A DNA stretch of 64,000 nt, taken from assembly GCA_035575515.1 (NCBI GenBank), contig DATLXU010000079.1:1-64000 (forward strand), read 5' to 3'. Below the pieces are notes generated by a model. It saw only the letters and a program-made list of their open reading frames with translations. It had not been told where the DNA came from and ran no database searches. Positions 7,269 through 15,305 of the stretch are shown in pieces; the stretch's first letter is position 1, and each line of letters opens with the position of its first letter. A program made the position numbers and the translations under genes. Origin of the DNA: DATLXU01 sp035575515. Lineage in GTDB: Bacteria; Acidobacteriota; Blastocatellia; UBA7656.

Positions 7269-8957
7269 ATGTCCGACACACTGGTAGGAACAGTCAAGGG
7301 ACCGGGCGAGAAACCGCACGAGTTCATCTTCATAACGACAGACAACGAGCGCACGCGCATCGGCGAATTCATCTATTACGTCGCGCGTGCGGCCGTAGCC
7401 GAGCGGCAAATAATCGGGACCATCACCGAGCGCAGCCTGGTTCGCTCATTGCCCGACAGTTTTCTTGCAGACCCCGAAACGCCACCTGCGATGGTCGCCG
7501 CGATGATAGGACTTGAAGACGAGGGCGCAGAGCTTTTCGAGATAACCGTCGCCGTCATCGGCTACTTCGACGACGAGCTATCGGACTTCGTCAACCCGCG
7601 CATACCGCCAATGCCCGGCCAGCAGATTTACCTCGCGCCTTCTGAGCTGCTCGCGCGCGTGCTGTCGCCTCGACGAAAAGGCGAGCGCGGCGCAGCTCAC
7701 ATCGGCAGCCTCCTCACGCGCGAGGCGGGCGAAGTGCCCGTCGTGCTCTCGGTCAAAGACATTGTCTCGACTCACCTAGCTGTATTGGCTTCGACGGGCG
7801 CGGGCAAGAGCTACACCGCAGCCGTGCTGATCGAAGAGCTGATGAAATCAGAGAACCGCTCCGCCGTTTTGATTATTGACCCGCACGGCGAGTATGACAC
7901 CCTGCAAGACATCAAGCGCGCCGAGTTCAAAGGTTATTTCTCATCGGACGGCTACGAGCCTGAGGTGAGAATACTCAGGCCCGAAAAAGTCAAAGTCCGA
8001 TTCGACAGCCTTGAGTTTGCAGACATCTGTTACCTGCTGCCTGAGATGACCGACAAGATGCGTCACTTTTTAGGGAACGCCTTTCGCACGATGCGCGAGC
8101 GCGCGGGCAAGTACGGCCACTATACGATTCGGGATTTGATGGACGCTGTGGCAGAACAGCGATTCGGCGACGATGAAGGAAACCGCGCGGGCAACATCAG
8201 CACGATTGACGGACTGGAGTGGCGATTGAATGATCGCTTTCGCGGCTACACCAGGCATCAGATCTTTTCAGACAGCGAGCATAACGCGCTCGTCGAGCTT
8301 TTCATGCCCGGCCAGTGCACGGTGCTTCAGCTCGCGGACATTGACGAGAAAGAGCAGCAGGTGATTGTTGGGACTCTGCTGCGCCGCGCGATACTCGCGC
8401 GCATGGCGACGCATAAATCGGAAGTGACTGACCCGACGAGCGAGCGTTACTTGCCTTATCCTGTTTTCGTGCTGCTCGAAGAAGCGCACCGATTCGCGCC
8501 CGCAGGTCAAACCGTAGTTTCGACGAACGTGCTGAAGCAGATACTTTCCGAGGGGCGCAAGTTCGGCGTCGGCGTCGGACTTATCACGCAGCGACCGGGC
8601 AAGCTCGATGCGGATGTTTTGTCGCAGTGCATGACTCAATTCATCATGCGAATTGTGAATCCGATTGATCAGGACACGATCGCAAAGACCGTCGAAGGCG
8701 CGGGCCGACGAATGCTCGATGAATTGCCCGCGCTCACGAAGGGTCAGTTGATCGTTTCGGGCGTTGCTATAAATACGCCTGTGATGTGCCAGGTGCGAAA
8801 GCGATTGACGCGGCACGGCGGCGAGACGATTGACGCGCCTTCGGAGTGGGCGAAGTATCATTCAAATTCAAGCCGCGAGCGCCGCGACCGTGAGCGCGCC
8901 GTGCTTGTGAAGCCTCAGCCGAAATCGGGCGGGCGCATCGGCGGCATCGAGATTTGA
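7269..8957 (+). CDS. HerA/DUF87-type DNA translocase ATPase
   Basis: 562 aa from the ATG at 7269 (MSDTLVGTVKGPGEKP); the frame extends upstream through the mobile repeat but that part is not protein-like. An N-terminal HAS-barrel-like domain (1-130) is followed by a RecA-like ATPase with Walker A STGAGKS at 176-182, Walker B VLLEEAH at 401-407, and a sensor segment with ITQRPGKLD. HerA forms hexamers that move along double-stranded DNA and usually partners the nuclease NurA in end resection or another nuclease in defence. No NurA-like gene is adjacent, so the partner is unknown. Confidence 0.85.
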   Translation: MSDTLVGTVKGPGEKPHEFIFITTDNERTRIGEFIYYVARAAVAERQIIGTITERSLVRSLPDSFLADPETPPAMVAAMIGLEDEGAELFEITVAVIGYFDDELSDFVNPRIPPMPGQQIYLAPSELLARVLSPRRKGERGAAHIGSLLTREAGEVPVVLSVKDIVSTHLAVLASTGAGKSYTAAVLIEELMKSENRSAVLIIDPHGEYDTLQDIKRAEFKGYFSSDGYEPEVRILRPEKVKVRFDSLEFADICYLLPEMTDKMRHFLGNAFRTMRERAGKYGHYTIRDLMDAVAEQRFGDDEGNRAGNISTIDGLEWRLNDRFRGYTRHQIFSDSEHNALVELFMPGQCTVLQLADIDEKEQQVIVGTLLRRAILARMATHKSEVTDPTSERYLPYPVFVLLEEAHRFAPAGQTVVSTNVLKQILSEGRKFGVGVGLITQRPGKLDADVLSQCMTQFIMRIVNPIDQDTIAKTVEGAGRRMLDELPALTKGQLIVSGVAINTPVMCQVRKRLTRHGGETIDAPSEWAKYHSNSSRERRDRERAVLVKPQPKSGGRIGGIEI

Positions 8958-8993
8958 TCCGCGAAGCGACGCGAATAATTACGAATGAGAGAA

Positions 8994-9018
8994 GGCCGCG
9001 AGTTTTATACTCACGGCC
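8994..9018. terminator. Hairpin between convergent genes
   Basis: GGCCGCGAG at 8994-9002 pairs with CTCACGGCC at 9010-9018 with one mismatch, around a 7-base T-rich loop. It lies between the ends of the HerA-like gene and the protease gene and could act on either strand. A long T-tract is missing. Confidence 0.4.
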
Positions 9019-9048
9019 TATGGTTTGTCTGACTCCAAGCGAACGACT

Positions 9049-10716
9049 TCAATACCTCGCCCATTTGAACTGCGCTGAACGCTCGCCAGTCGTCGGATTG
9101 TAAATAGTGAAAGTCTCCTGCTCGCCTTTCGGAAACATCCTCCTGATCGTTTTCTTGCCGAGATAAACGCTCAAGCGCGTCAGCGTCCCGTTTGCGAGTG
9201 CGTACGAATCATCATAGCTGATGCTGGAAAGCGGCACGCCGTTGACCTCGATGATCGCCGAGCCGTTGATGAATCCCAGCCCGTCAATCGTCACGTCCTT
9301 CTTGGTGATGCTCACGCTCGCTATTTCCGGTCTGTGCGGCTGAGGCGCCGCATTCGTCAAAGCGTTGTAAGCGTTCACGCGGCCAGAGCTTAAAATCCTC
9401 GACGCGAGCGCGATGGTCGGCTCGGCGGTCGAAACTATTCGCTGCTTCACCTCAGCCGGAGTGAGTTGCGGCTCGCGGGACCACAGGAGCGCGGCCACGC
9501 CAGAAACGAATGGCGTTGCCATTGACGTGCCGCTGAAATTGCCATAGCTGTTGCCCGGCAGCGTGCTTATGATTGACTGGCCTGGCGCGGCGACGCTCAC
9601 CGTGCCGTGACCGTAATTCGAGAATGAAGCGATAGCGTCGTTCGCATCTATTGCGGCGACCGATATGGTGTTTGAAAGCTCTTTGCTGTAAGCCGCAGGG
9701 TAGTCGGGAGTCTGGTCAACGTCTTCGCCGTCGTTGCCAGCCGCGCAGACAAACAGAATCCCAGCCTGACCTGCTGCCGCTATCGCGTCGCGCAACGATT
9801 GCGAGTAGCCGCCTCCGCCCCAGCTCGCGTTAATCACGCGGACGTTCACGCCGCGCTTGCGCTGTTCGATTGCGTAATTGATTCCCGCGACCGCATCAGC
9901 AGTCGAGCCGCTGCCTTTCGAGCCGCCTAAAAATTTCAGCGACATCAATCGAACGTGCCACGCGACGCCGGTCACGCCAATGCCGTTATTGCCTTCGGCT
10001 CCGATTATTCCGGCCACATGCGTGCCGTGCGAGTCGTCGCTCGCTTTCTTGAAAACGCCTTTGTCGTCATCGTAGAAGTTCCAACCGTTCACGTCATCAA
10101 TAAACCCATCGCCGTCGTCATCCAGGCCGTTGCCCGCAATCTCGTTCGGATTGGTCCAGATATTCGCGGCGAGGTCTTCGTGCGCAACGTCAACGCCGGT
10201 GTCGAGCACCGCGACAACAACATCGCTGCTGCCTGTCGTGATGTCCCACGCGCGGGTCGCGTTGATGTTTGGATTGGTCTGGTTATTCTGGCATAGCAGG
10301 CAGCCGACGCTCGACAGCCCCCACATATCTTTGAAGTACGGATCATTCGGCTGAGTATCGTTCGCGTAGAGCAGGTAATCAGGCTCGGCGTACTCGACTC
10401 GCGGATCGGCCTTTGCGCGCTGAACCGCTTCTTCAACTGTCATCTGGCCGTTGAGCTTGAATCGTATCAGTCCCGGCAAGATTTGCTGGCGTTTTGTTAT
10501 TGGTTCAACTTGCGCGCCGCGTGCGGGCAATATCTCTTCGGCAATCTGTTCGGGAAGCTCGAACTGCGCCGCGTCGTCTTTGACTTTGATTAATATCTCG
10601 TCTTCGACGTAGAGCGGGCGAGGCTGCTCGCGCGGCCTCGAATAAACATTTCCGTGCGGGGTGAAAGCGAAAGAGCTTATGACGAGGCATAAGCAAACGA
10701 CCAGAAACTTCTTCAT
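9049..10716 (-). CDS. Secreted S8 (subtilisin-like) serine protease with C-terminal IPT-like domain
   Basis: 555 aa from the ATG at 10716, which has GAGG 8 bases upstream. A signal peptide (KKFLVVCLCLVISSFAF) and an inhibitor-like propeptide (about 35-118) precede the catalytic domain. Counting from the preceding TTG codon (subtract 1 for the ATG start), the catalytic triad is D173 (VLDTGVD), H231 (SHGTHVAG) and S399 (GTSMATPF), with oxyanion N329 (AAGNDG). An insert with DDDGDGFIDD resembles a calcium-binding loop. Residues about 470-555 form an IPT/TIG-like domain like that of the protein at 1310-2875. It is a probable exoprotease or surface protease. Confidence 0.92.
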   Translation of the reverse strand: MKKFLVVCLCLVISSFAFTPHGNVYSRPREQPRPLYVEDEILIKVKDDAAQFELPEQIAEEILPARGAQVEPITKRQQILPGLIRFKLNGQMTVEEAVQRAKADPRVEYAEPDYLLYANDTQPNDPYFKDMWGLSSVGCLLCQNNQTNPNINATRAWDITTGSSDVVVAVLDTGVDVAHEDLAANIWTNPNEIAGNGLDDDGDGFIDDVNGWNFYDDDKGVFKKASDDSHGTHVAGIIGAEGNNGIGVTGVAWHVRLMSLKFLGGSKGSGSTADAVAGINYAIEQRKRGVNVRVINASWGGGGYSQSLRDAIAAAGQAGILFVCAAGNDGEDVDQTPDYPAAYSKELSNTISVAAIDANDAIASFSNYGHGTVSVAAPGQSIISTLPGNSYGNFSGTSMATPFVSGVAALLWSREPQLTPAEVKQRIVSTAEPTIALASRILSSGRVNAYNALTNAAPQPHRPEIASVSITKKDVTIDGLGFINGSAIIEVNGVPLSSISYDDSYALANGTLTRLSVYLGKKTIRRMFPKGEQETFTIYNPTTGERSAQFKWARY

Positions 10717-10907
10717 CAATACTACCTCAATCGCGCAACGGCCTGACGTTGCCGCGCTGATGATTTACGCACATGAATGCCGGAGCCATCGCAACTTATT
10801 AGGTTGAGCGGGGTTCGAGGACAACCGAGACACAACATAATTATAGATGGTTTGCGCGCGTGCGGGCAATAATCACAACAGAATTGCAGCAAGTTGTCGG
10901 CGTCGTT

Positions 10908-11219
10908 CTACAGCTTTTCCAGATCATCCTTCGCGCACAGCACGCGAGGTCGTTTCGGGTCTGACAAATCCATCTGGTCCCAGCGGACTTTGTAGCGGCG
11001 GGTTTTGCCTATGCCGAACCATCGGAACAAACGAAAGCCACCTGCGAGCGCCGACAATCGTTCAAGCAATGCGTAAGGGCCGAGCAGGTATTCTTCGATG
11101 ACGTTTTCATCACCCTCTTGTTTTGTATGAAACTCTTCTATTCGCCCGACCGTCTCGCCGTTTAAATCCGTCACGCGCCGCGACAGCAGCAACTCGATGT
11201 GGATTTCACTATCAGCCAT
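10908..11219 (-). CDS. Small protein of the Nramp/PRC-barrel operon, possibly PRC-barrel-like
   Basis: 103 aa. The ATG at 11219 is preferred over a GTG at 11225 because GGGAG stands 7 bases before it. The N-terminal part (ELLLSRRVTDLNGETVGRIE) has the strand-turn-strand look of a PRC barrel; the C-terminal half is basic. It starts 2 bases after the stop of the preceding PRC-barrel gene. The function is unknown; co-transcription with a metal-transporter homologue suggests a regulatory or accessory role. Confidence 0.6.
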   Translation of the reverse strand: MADSEIHIELLLSRRVTDLNGETVGRIEEFHTKQEGDENVIEEYLLGPYALLERLSALAGGFRLFRWFGIGKTRRYKVRWDQMDLSDPKRPRVLCAKDDLEKL

Positions 11220-11221
11220 GC

Positions 11222-11581
11222 TCACGCTCCCGGTATGCGCCCGATTATTTTTTCATTCACCCACTTCTCCCACGAGATGAGCGGCGTCTTCTCCCATTCC
11301 AGATCAACTTCGACATCAATGCCAACCTCACGCACCTTTGACCAAGGGATTCTGTAAGGCTCGCCCTCGCTTACCTTGAGCCTTCGCTCAAGAGCTGCCG
11401 CCCACTTTGCAAGCCTGGGGTTCAAACGGCGCGCGAGCGCGACTGTTCCGACTTCGATGTAAGCCACTCGCGGCGGCTTGCCTTCGCGCAGCGCGACTAT
11501 GATGCCGTCAACTTTCCCTATGCTATTTTGATTGCGATCAACCAGTTGCTTGTCTAACACGTCGCGGATCAGATCTCCCAT
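11222..11581 (-). CDS. PRC-barrel domain protein
   Basis: 119 aa. Residues 1-50 (LIRDVLDKQLVDRNQNSIGK, then VDGIIVAL) match the PRC-barrel fold, a small beta-barrel that binds proteins or RNA in RimM and photosynthetic reaction centres. Residues 85-119 are acidic and aromatic. The perfect GGAGG Shine-Dalgarno lies within the last codons of the transporter gene, so translation is coupled. A role in controlling the transporter is inferred from context only. Confidence 0.75.
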   Translation of the reverse strand: MGDLIRDVLDKQLVDRNQNSIGKVDGIIVALREGKPPRVAYIEVGTVALARRLNPRLAKWAAALERRLKVSEGEPYRIPWSKVREVGIDVEVDLEWEKTPLISWEKWVNEKIIGRIPGA

Positions 11582-11582
11582 G

Positions 11583-12797
11583 TCAGCCTCCGAAGATTTG
11601 AAGCGGGATAGTCACAACCGCCAGCACGCACGCAAGGATGATAATCAACGTCACAACAACGTTGCTGATGATTCCGTTGCGGTGCTCGCCGACGTAGCGT
11701 TTATCATTCATCAAAATCAAAAAAGGCATGATCGAAAGCGGCAAAGTCGCCGCCGTCAGCGCCATCGAAAAAATGGTCAGCTTCAAGGGATCAATCCCCA
11801 CCAACACCAGAAGCGCGCCCGCGAAAATAGTCACGGTGTAAACGAGGCTGAATCGCGCCGCGTCTCTAGGCTTCTGGTCTTCGCCCCAGTTCCACCCGAA
11901 CGCCTGCGCTATGAAGTAGGCAATCTCTAAACTTATCTCCTGCGCCGCGCCGAAGCACGCGATGCCGAGCGATGCGGCAAATAAAATGAACCCCCAGTAG
12001 CCAAACGCTGGTGTCAGTATCAGCGCGACTTGATCGTAATGATCAACCTGAATGCCGCGCGGCATGAACACAATGGCTGAAACCACGAGCACTGCCATCG
12101 AGATGGCGCTGCCGAAGCTCATCCCCAAACCAGCGACGGCGCGGTTTGTGCCTAAGTAGCTTTCATCCCACTTATCTTCGATAGCGCCCGATGAGTAGAA
12201 GAACATCAGGTAAGGCGTGATTGACGCGCCGAGAATGCTCACGGCGATGAACCAGTAGCGGGCTTCGTCTTTGGCGGGCAGACTCGGCACCAATCCTGTG
12301 GCGACATCATTCCAAGGCGGGTAAAGCCAGTAAGCGCCGACGACGAAACATAGAGTGACGAGTCCGAGCAGCGAGGCTCCTTTTTCAATGACGCTGAACG
12401 TGCCTTTCCAGATGAGCAACCAGATGAGAAAGGCGACGGGCAAGGCCCACCACTGAAAAGCGATGCCTGTGACAAGCTCAAGCGCGATGCACACGCCGCC
12501 GATTTCAGCCGCGAGCACGAGCAGAGTCACGAGTATGAATCCGATCATCGGGGCTACGAAGAAGTTAAAGCCGAACCGCTCGCGTATCGCGGCGGGTATC
12601 GTGTGATGGCTGACGGCGGCGAAGCGGCCCGACATCTCAACGAGAAAGATTATGCACAGCCCGCCGAGCGCGATTGCCCATATCAACTGGAATCCGAACA
12701 GCGCGCCCGCCTGCGCCGCAGTTGTCAGTGAGCCGATTTCAAGGAAACCGCCGATGCTCGTTACGATGCCGAGCGCGACTTCAAATATTTTCTTCAT
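11583..12797 (-). CDS. Nramp-superfamily transporter lacking the canonical metal-site motifs
   Basis: 404 aa with about 11 hydrophobic segments, so it is an inner-membrane protein. TM1 reads SIGGFLEIGSLTTAAQAG at 14-31, where transition-metal Nramps have DPGN. TM6 reads ILGASITPYLMF at 188-199, where they have the MPH motif. The overall order (KGTFSVIEKG, SSGAIEDKW) still matches the Nramp/NRAMP-related family. Substrate is therefore uncertain; Mg2+ or a non-metal substrate is possible, by analogy with Nramp-related proteins that lost these residues. Its ATGA start overlaps the preceding lipoprotein gene. Confidence 0.75.
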   Translation of the reverse strand: MKKIFEVALGIVTSIGGFLEIGSLTTAAQAGALFGFQLIWAIALGGLCIIFLVEMSGRFAAVSHHTIPAAIRERFGFNFFVAPMIGFILVTLLVLAAEIGGVCIALELVTGIAFQWWALPVAFLIWLLIWKGTFSVIEKGASLLGLVTLCFVVGAYWLYPPWNDVATGLVPSLPAKDEARYWFIAVSILGASITPYLMFFYSSGAIEDKWDESYLGTNRAVAGLGMSFGSAISMAVLVVSAIVFMPRGIQVDHYDQVALILTPAFGYWGFILFAASLGIACFGAAQEISLEIAYFIAQAFGWNWGEDQKPRDAARFSLVYTVTIFAGALLVLVGIDPLKLTIFSMALTAATLPLSIMPFLILMNDKRYVGEHRNGIISNVVVTLIIILACVLAVVTIPLQIFGG

Positions 12798-13216
12798 CGA
12801 GTCGTGTCGCCGTAGCCTTTCAGTATTTGAGCGAGAGCATCTTCCACAGAAGACAACTGTCCCATCTGTTGCTGCACGCGAGCGCGGTCGCTCGCGTCAA
12901 TTGCGGCTTTCGTCTCTTCGACTTGACGGCGGAGACTTTCGGTCTGCGCCGCGATATGCGCGCGCGGCTCGTCAGGTATTGATGATTGAATCGCGCTCAT
13001 CTCTTTCTCTAGCGCCTGCGCCGTTGCAGCCATCGTGTCGCTCGCATAAGGCTTCGGCGCAGCGCCCGCCACATAAGCTTCGGCTGTCATTCGTGCCGCC
13101 GCTGCCCACGATTGAATAGTCTTTATCTCTTTCGTTGCTTTATCGCGCGGAGAGCCACATCCCTCCAAAAAAAGCAGCAACAGGATTGTGAGTGTTAACG
13201 CTCGCTTAATCGCCAT
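12794..13216 (-). CDS. Small lipoprotein with helical, coiled-coil-prone body
   Basis: 140 aa from the ATG at 13216. A lipobox (LFLEGC) ends the signal peptide near residue 20. The rest is almost wholly helical and rich in Ala, Gln, Glu and Arg (IAAQTESLRRQVEETKAAID). There is no recognised domain. The stop overlaps the start of the Nramp-like gene, which makes it the first gene of a four-gene coupled operon. Confidence 0.65.
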   Translation of the reverse strand: MAIKRALTLTILLLLFLEGCGSPRDKATKEIKTIQSWAAAARMTAEAYVAGAAPKPYASDTMAATAQALEKEMSAIQSSIPDEPRAHIAAQTESLRRQVEETKAAIDASDRARVQQQMGQLSSVEDALAQILKGYGDTTR

Positions 13217-13247
13217 CAATTATCAGTTGCCTTTGACTGCCTAATGC

Positions 13248-14327
13248 TTACTGCCTGCTCCCTTCTGCCTTCACAAGCACTCTCCGCTCGGACTCTCTGA
13301 GCCAACCGACGAAGAACATCAGCCCCGCAAAAATGTAAACGAGCCCGGCGGGAATCCACATTATCAGCCCGCCGAGTTGCTGGTCTTCAATCGGTGTGAG
13401 CCCCCACGATTGAGTTGTGTTGGAGTAGGCCGGATACACAAGGGCTGAAGCAAAAGTAATCAATGCTCCAAGCACGCCGCTGTGGACCGATGTCGTGAAC
13501 ATATAGAGCACCGCTGCGCCATAGTTCATCAATCCTCGACGGCTGTGAATGACCGCCCACCAGAACAGCAGCGCCGAGCCGAGAAAGCTCAGGTGTTGCA
13601 GTGTGTGAACCCATTCGTTATCAATCGTCGCCTGAAACAACGCGGGCGCATGCCACACCCAAAGCGCCGCCGCGTGAATCGCCCACGCCGCGAGCGGGTT
13701 CGTTATCGCGCGCCACGCGGATTGAAAGGCTCTTGCTTTGCTCAATTCTCCCGCTTTGCGTCGCCATCCGATGGGGAGCGCCCACAGGAAAGCAATCAAC
13801 GGCCTTGCCAAAATCAGCAGCGGCGCGGCGACAAGCATCAGCACTTCGTGTTGAGTCATGTGCGCCGAAAACAAAACGCGGCCCATCGGATGAAGCGGTG
13901 ACACAAGCGCAATGAACAGCGCGAACCAGCCGCCCGCATAACAGGCAGCTTCCCACTTGCGAATGCCGCGACCCGCCGAAGACTCTCGCCACAATCGCCT
14001 TACGCCTCGAATGTACAACCACGCCGAAAGCGCGAGGCACACAATGACAACAGGCTCAAAGCCCCACATCGTTAAAAGGTCGCGCGGCGTGTGAGGCTTA
14101 CCTTCATGGGCAAGGCAAAAGGAAAAGGGAAAAAGGCAAAGAGCAAATGTCAAAAGGGACTTTGATATGGCGACTCGGAAAGTGAACGACGCCGCGAAAC
14201 CGATTGTATGACTTGTGTTTTCGAGCTTGGATGAAAGCGATGCCGCCGTGTCTTCACATCTCCATCTCTCCGCGTCGTACTTTATTTTTGCCTTTTGCCT
14301 TTTGCCTTTTACCTTCATTTTTGACAC
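13248..14327 (-). CDS. ctaG: Cytochrome c oxidase (caa3-type) assembly factor CtaG
   Basis: Up to 359 aa; seven or so membrane segments with the CtaG signatures HMTQHEVLMLVAAPLLILARP, FWALPIGWRRKAG and LQHLSFLGSALLFWW (given here in parts of at most 20 residues when read separately). It acts in copper insertion or assembly of heme-copper oxidase. The mature N-terminus is AHEGKPHTPRDL. The start is uncertain: the signal-peptide region (LLTFALCLFPFSFCLAHEGK) and the first residues (KVKGKRQKAKIK) are encoded by the two arms of a stuttered inverted repeat. The GTG at 14327 overlaps the previous gene by 13 bases. Confidence 0.8.
   Translation of the reverse strand: MSKMKVKGKRQKAKIKYDAERWRCEDTAASLSSKLENTSHTIGFAASFTFRVAISKSLLTFALCLFPFSFCLAHEGKPHTPRDLLTMWGFEPVVIVCLALSAWLYIRGVRRLWRESSAGRGIRKWEAACYAGGWFALFIALVSPLHPMGRVLFSAHMTQHEVLMLVAAPLLILARPLIAFLWALPIGWRRKAGELSKARAFQSAWRAITNPLAAWAIHAAALWVWHAPALFQATIDNEWVHTLQHLSFLGSALLFWWAVIHSRRGLMNYGAAVLYMFTTSVHSGVLGALITFASALVYPAYSNTTQSWGLTPIEDQQLGGLIMWIPAGLVYIFAGLMFFVGWLRESERRVLVKAEGSRQ
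14108..14320. repeat. Stuttered inverted repeat, word GGCAAAA, inside the 5' end of ctaG
   Basis: The arm at about 14108-14152 reiterates GGCAAAAGGAAAAGGG-type words; the arm at about 14281-14320 carries TTTTGCCTTTTGCC and TTTACC on the same strand, so the two are inverted. Between them is about 125 bases of unique sequence. Unlike the other members of this class, this one lies within a reading frame. Confidence 0.6.
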
Positions 14328-14689
14328 GGTCCCAAAATGAAATTAGGAATCGCCTGAGCAAGAATGGCGAGAAAAAACAATGTGCTGACCAGTAACGCGA
14401 GGACGGCCATGAATCGGCTGCGCCCGATTGTATTGCTCGATTCATCAGGCCACTGTTTTCCCGCGCGCAGCCACTCGCGCCATGCGACAAGTAAGCCGCT
14501 TGCCGCTAACAACAACGCGCCGAGCGGAATGATATACAGCGCAAGAGCGTGACCCGTCGCGCAGGCCACCGGCACGAGGATGTAACTCACTTGCAGATTC
14601 AGCAGCCACGCGACTGGTCCTGCGAAAAACGCGAACCACAGAGCCAGCAATCCGCCGCCGCTTGATAAATCTTTTGCCGTCTTTTCCAT
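14315..14689 (-). CDS. Small membrane protein of the oxidase operon
   Basis: 124 aa from the ATG at 14689, a few bases after the coxC stop. Three hydrophobic segments are visible (LLALWFAFFAGPVAWLLNLQ, ALALYIIPLGALLLAASGLL, FMAVLALLVSTLFFLAILAQ). No named family was recognised; small membrane proteins of this sort often lie between coxC and ctaG. A role in oxidase assembly or as a small subunit is inferred from position. Confidence 0.7.
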   Translation of the reverse strand: MEKTAKDLSSGGGLLALWFAFFAGPVAWLLNLQVSYILVPVACATGHALALYIIPLGALLLAASGLLVAWREWLRAGKQWPDESSNTIGRSRFMAVLALLVSTLFFLAILAQAIPNFILGPCQK

Positions 14690-14696
14690 CAACAAC

Positions 14697-15305
14697 TCAC
14701 CAAGCGCGAGGGCTGAGGTAAATTATCGGATAGAGCACCGCCCACGCGACGACGACGAAGTACCAGTAGATCGCCGTCACGCTCAAATCCAACCTGTGCT
14801 TTTCGTCGAGCCGATGCGTGAAGACCCACGCGGTTAAAACGAACGTTTCGCCCGTCGCCGCAATCAGATGACCTAAATGCAAACTGAGCGCCGCCCACGC
14901 AATCGAGCCGTAAGCGTTGGCGTCCCACTTCACTTTCAGCGCGTTGAATTCAAAAAAGCGCAAAGTCACCGCCGCGATTAGAAACATGCTTGATACGACA
15001 AGCCCGATCTGGATACTTCGCTGGCTGCCTCCGCGCACCGCCAGCAAGTGCACAGCGATTTCCGGCGCGAGGCTCACTATCATCACAATGAGATTAATCG
15101 TCGGCAAAAGCAGGTCGGGGTCCGGGATTGGTCGAGGCGGCCACGCCGAGAAACTTTTGCTGATGTAAAAATAGCTGCCTATAACGATGGCGAACATCGT
15201 CGCTTCGGTCACAATCATTAGCAGGTTTCCCCACCACAGAGGCGCACGGCTGCTGTAACCGTGAAGCGGCAACTGCGATACGTCTAAGCCTGGTCGCTCT
15301 TTCAT
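14697..15305 (-). CDS. coxC: Cytochrome c oxidase subunit III
   Basis: 202 aa, five membrane segments as in the short bacterial form. WWGNLLMIVTEATMFA and GHLIAATGETFVLTAWVF match the conserved COX3 helices, including the membrane-embedded Glu. Its ATGA start overlaps the coxA stop at 15302-15305, so it is translationally coupled. Confidence 0.92.
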   Translation of the reverse strand: MKERPGLDVSQLPLHGYSSRAPLWWGNLLMIVTEATMFAIVIGSYFYISKSFSAWPPRPIPDPDLLLPTINLIVMIVSLAPEIAVHLLAVRGGSQRSIQIGLVVSSMFLIAAVTLRFFEFNALKVKWDANAYGSIAWAALSLHLGHLIAATGETFVLTAWVFTHRLDEKHRLDLSVTAIYWYFVVVAWAVLYPIIYLSPRAW

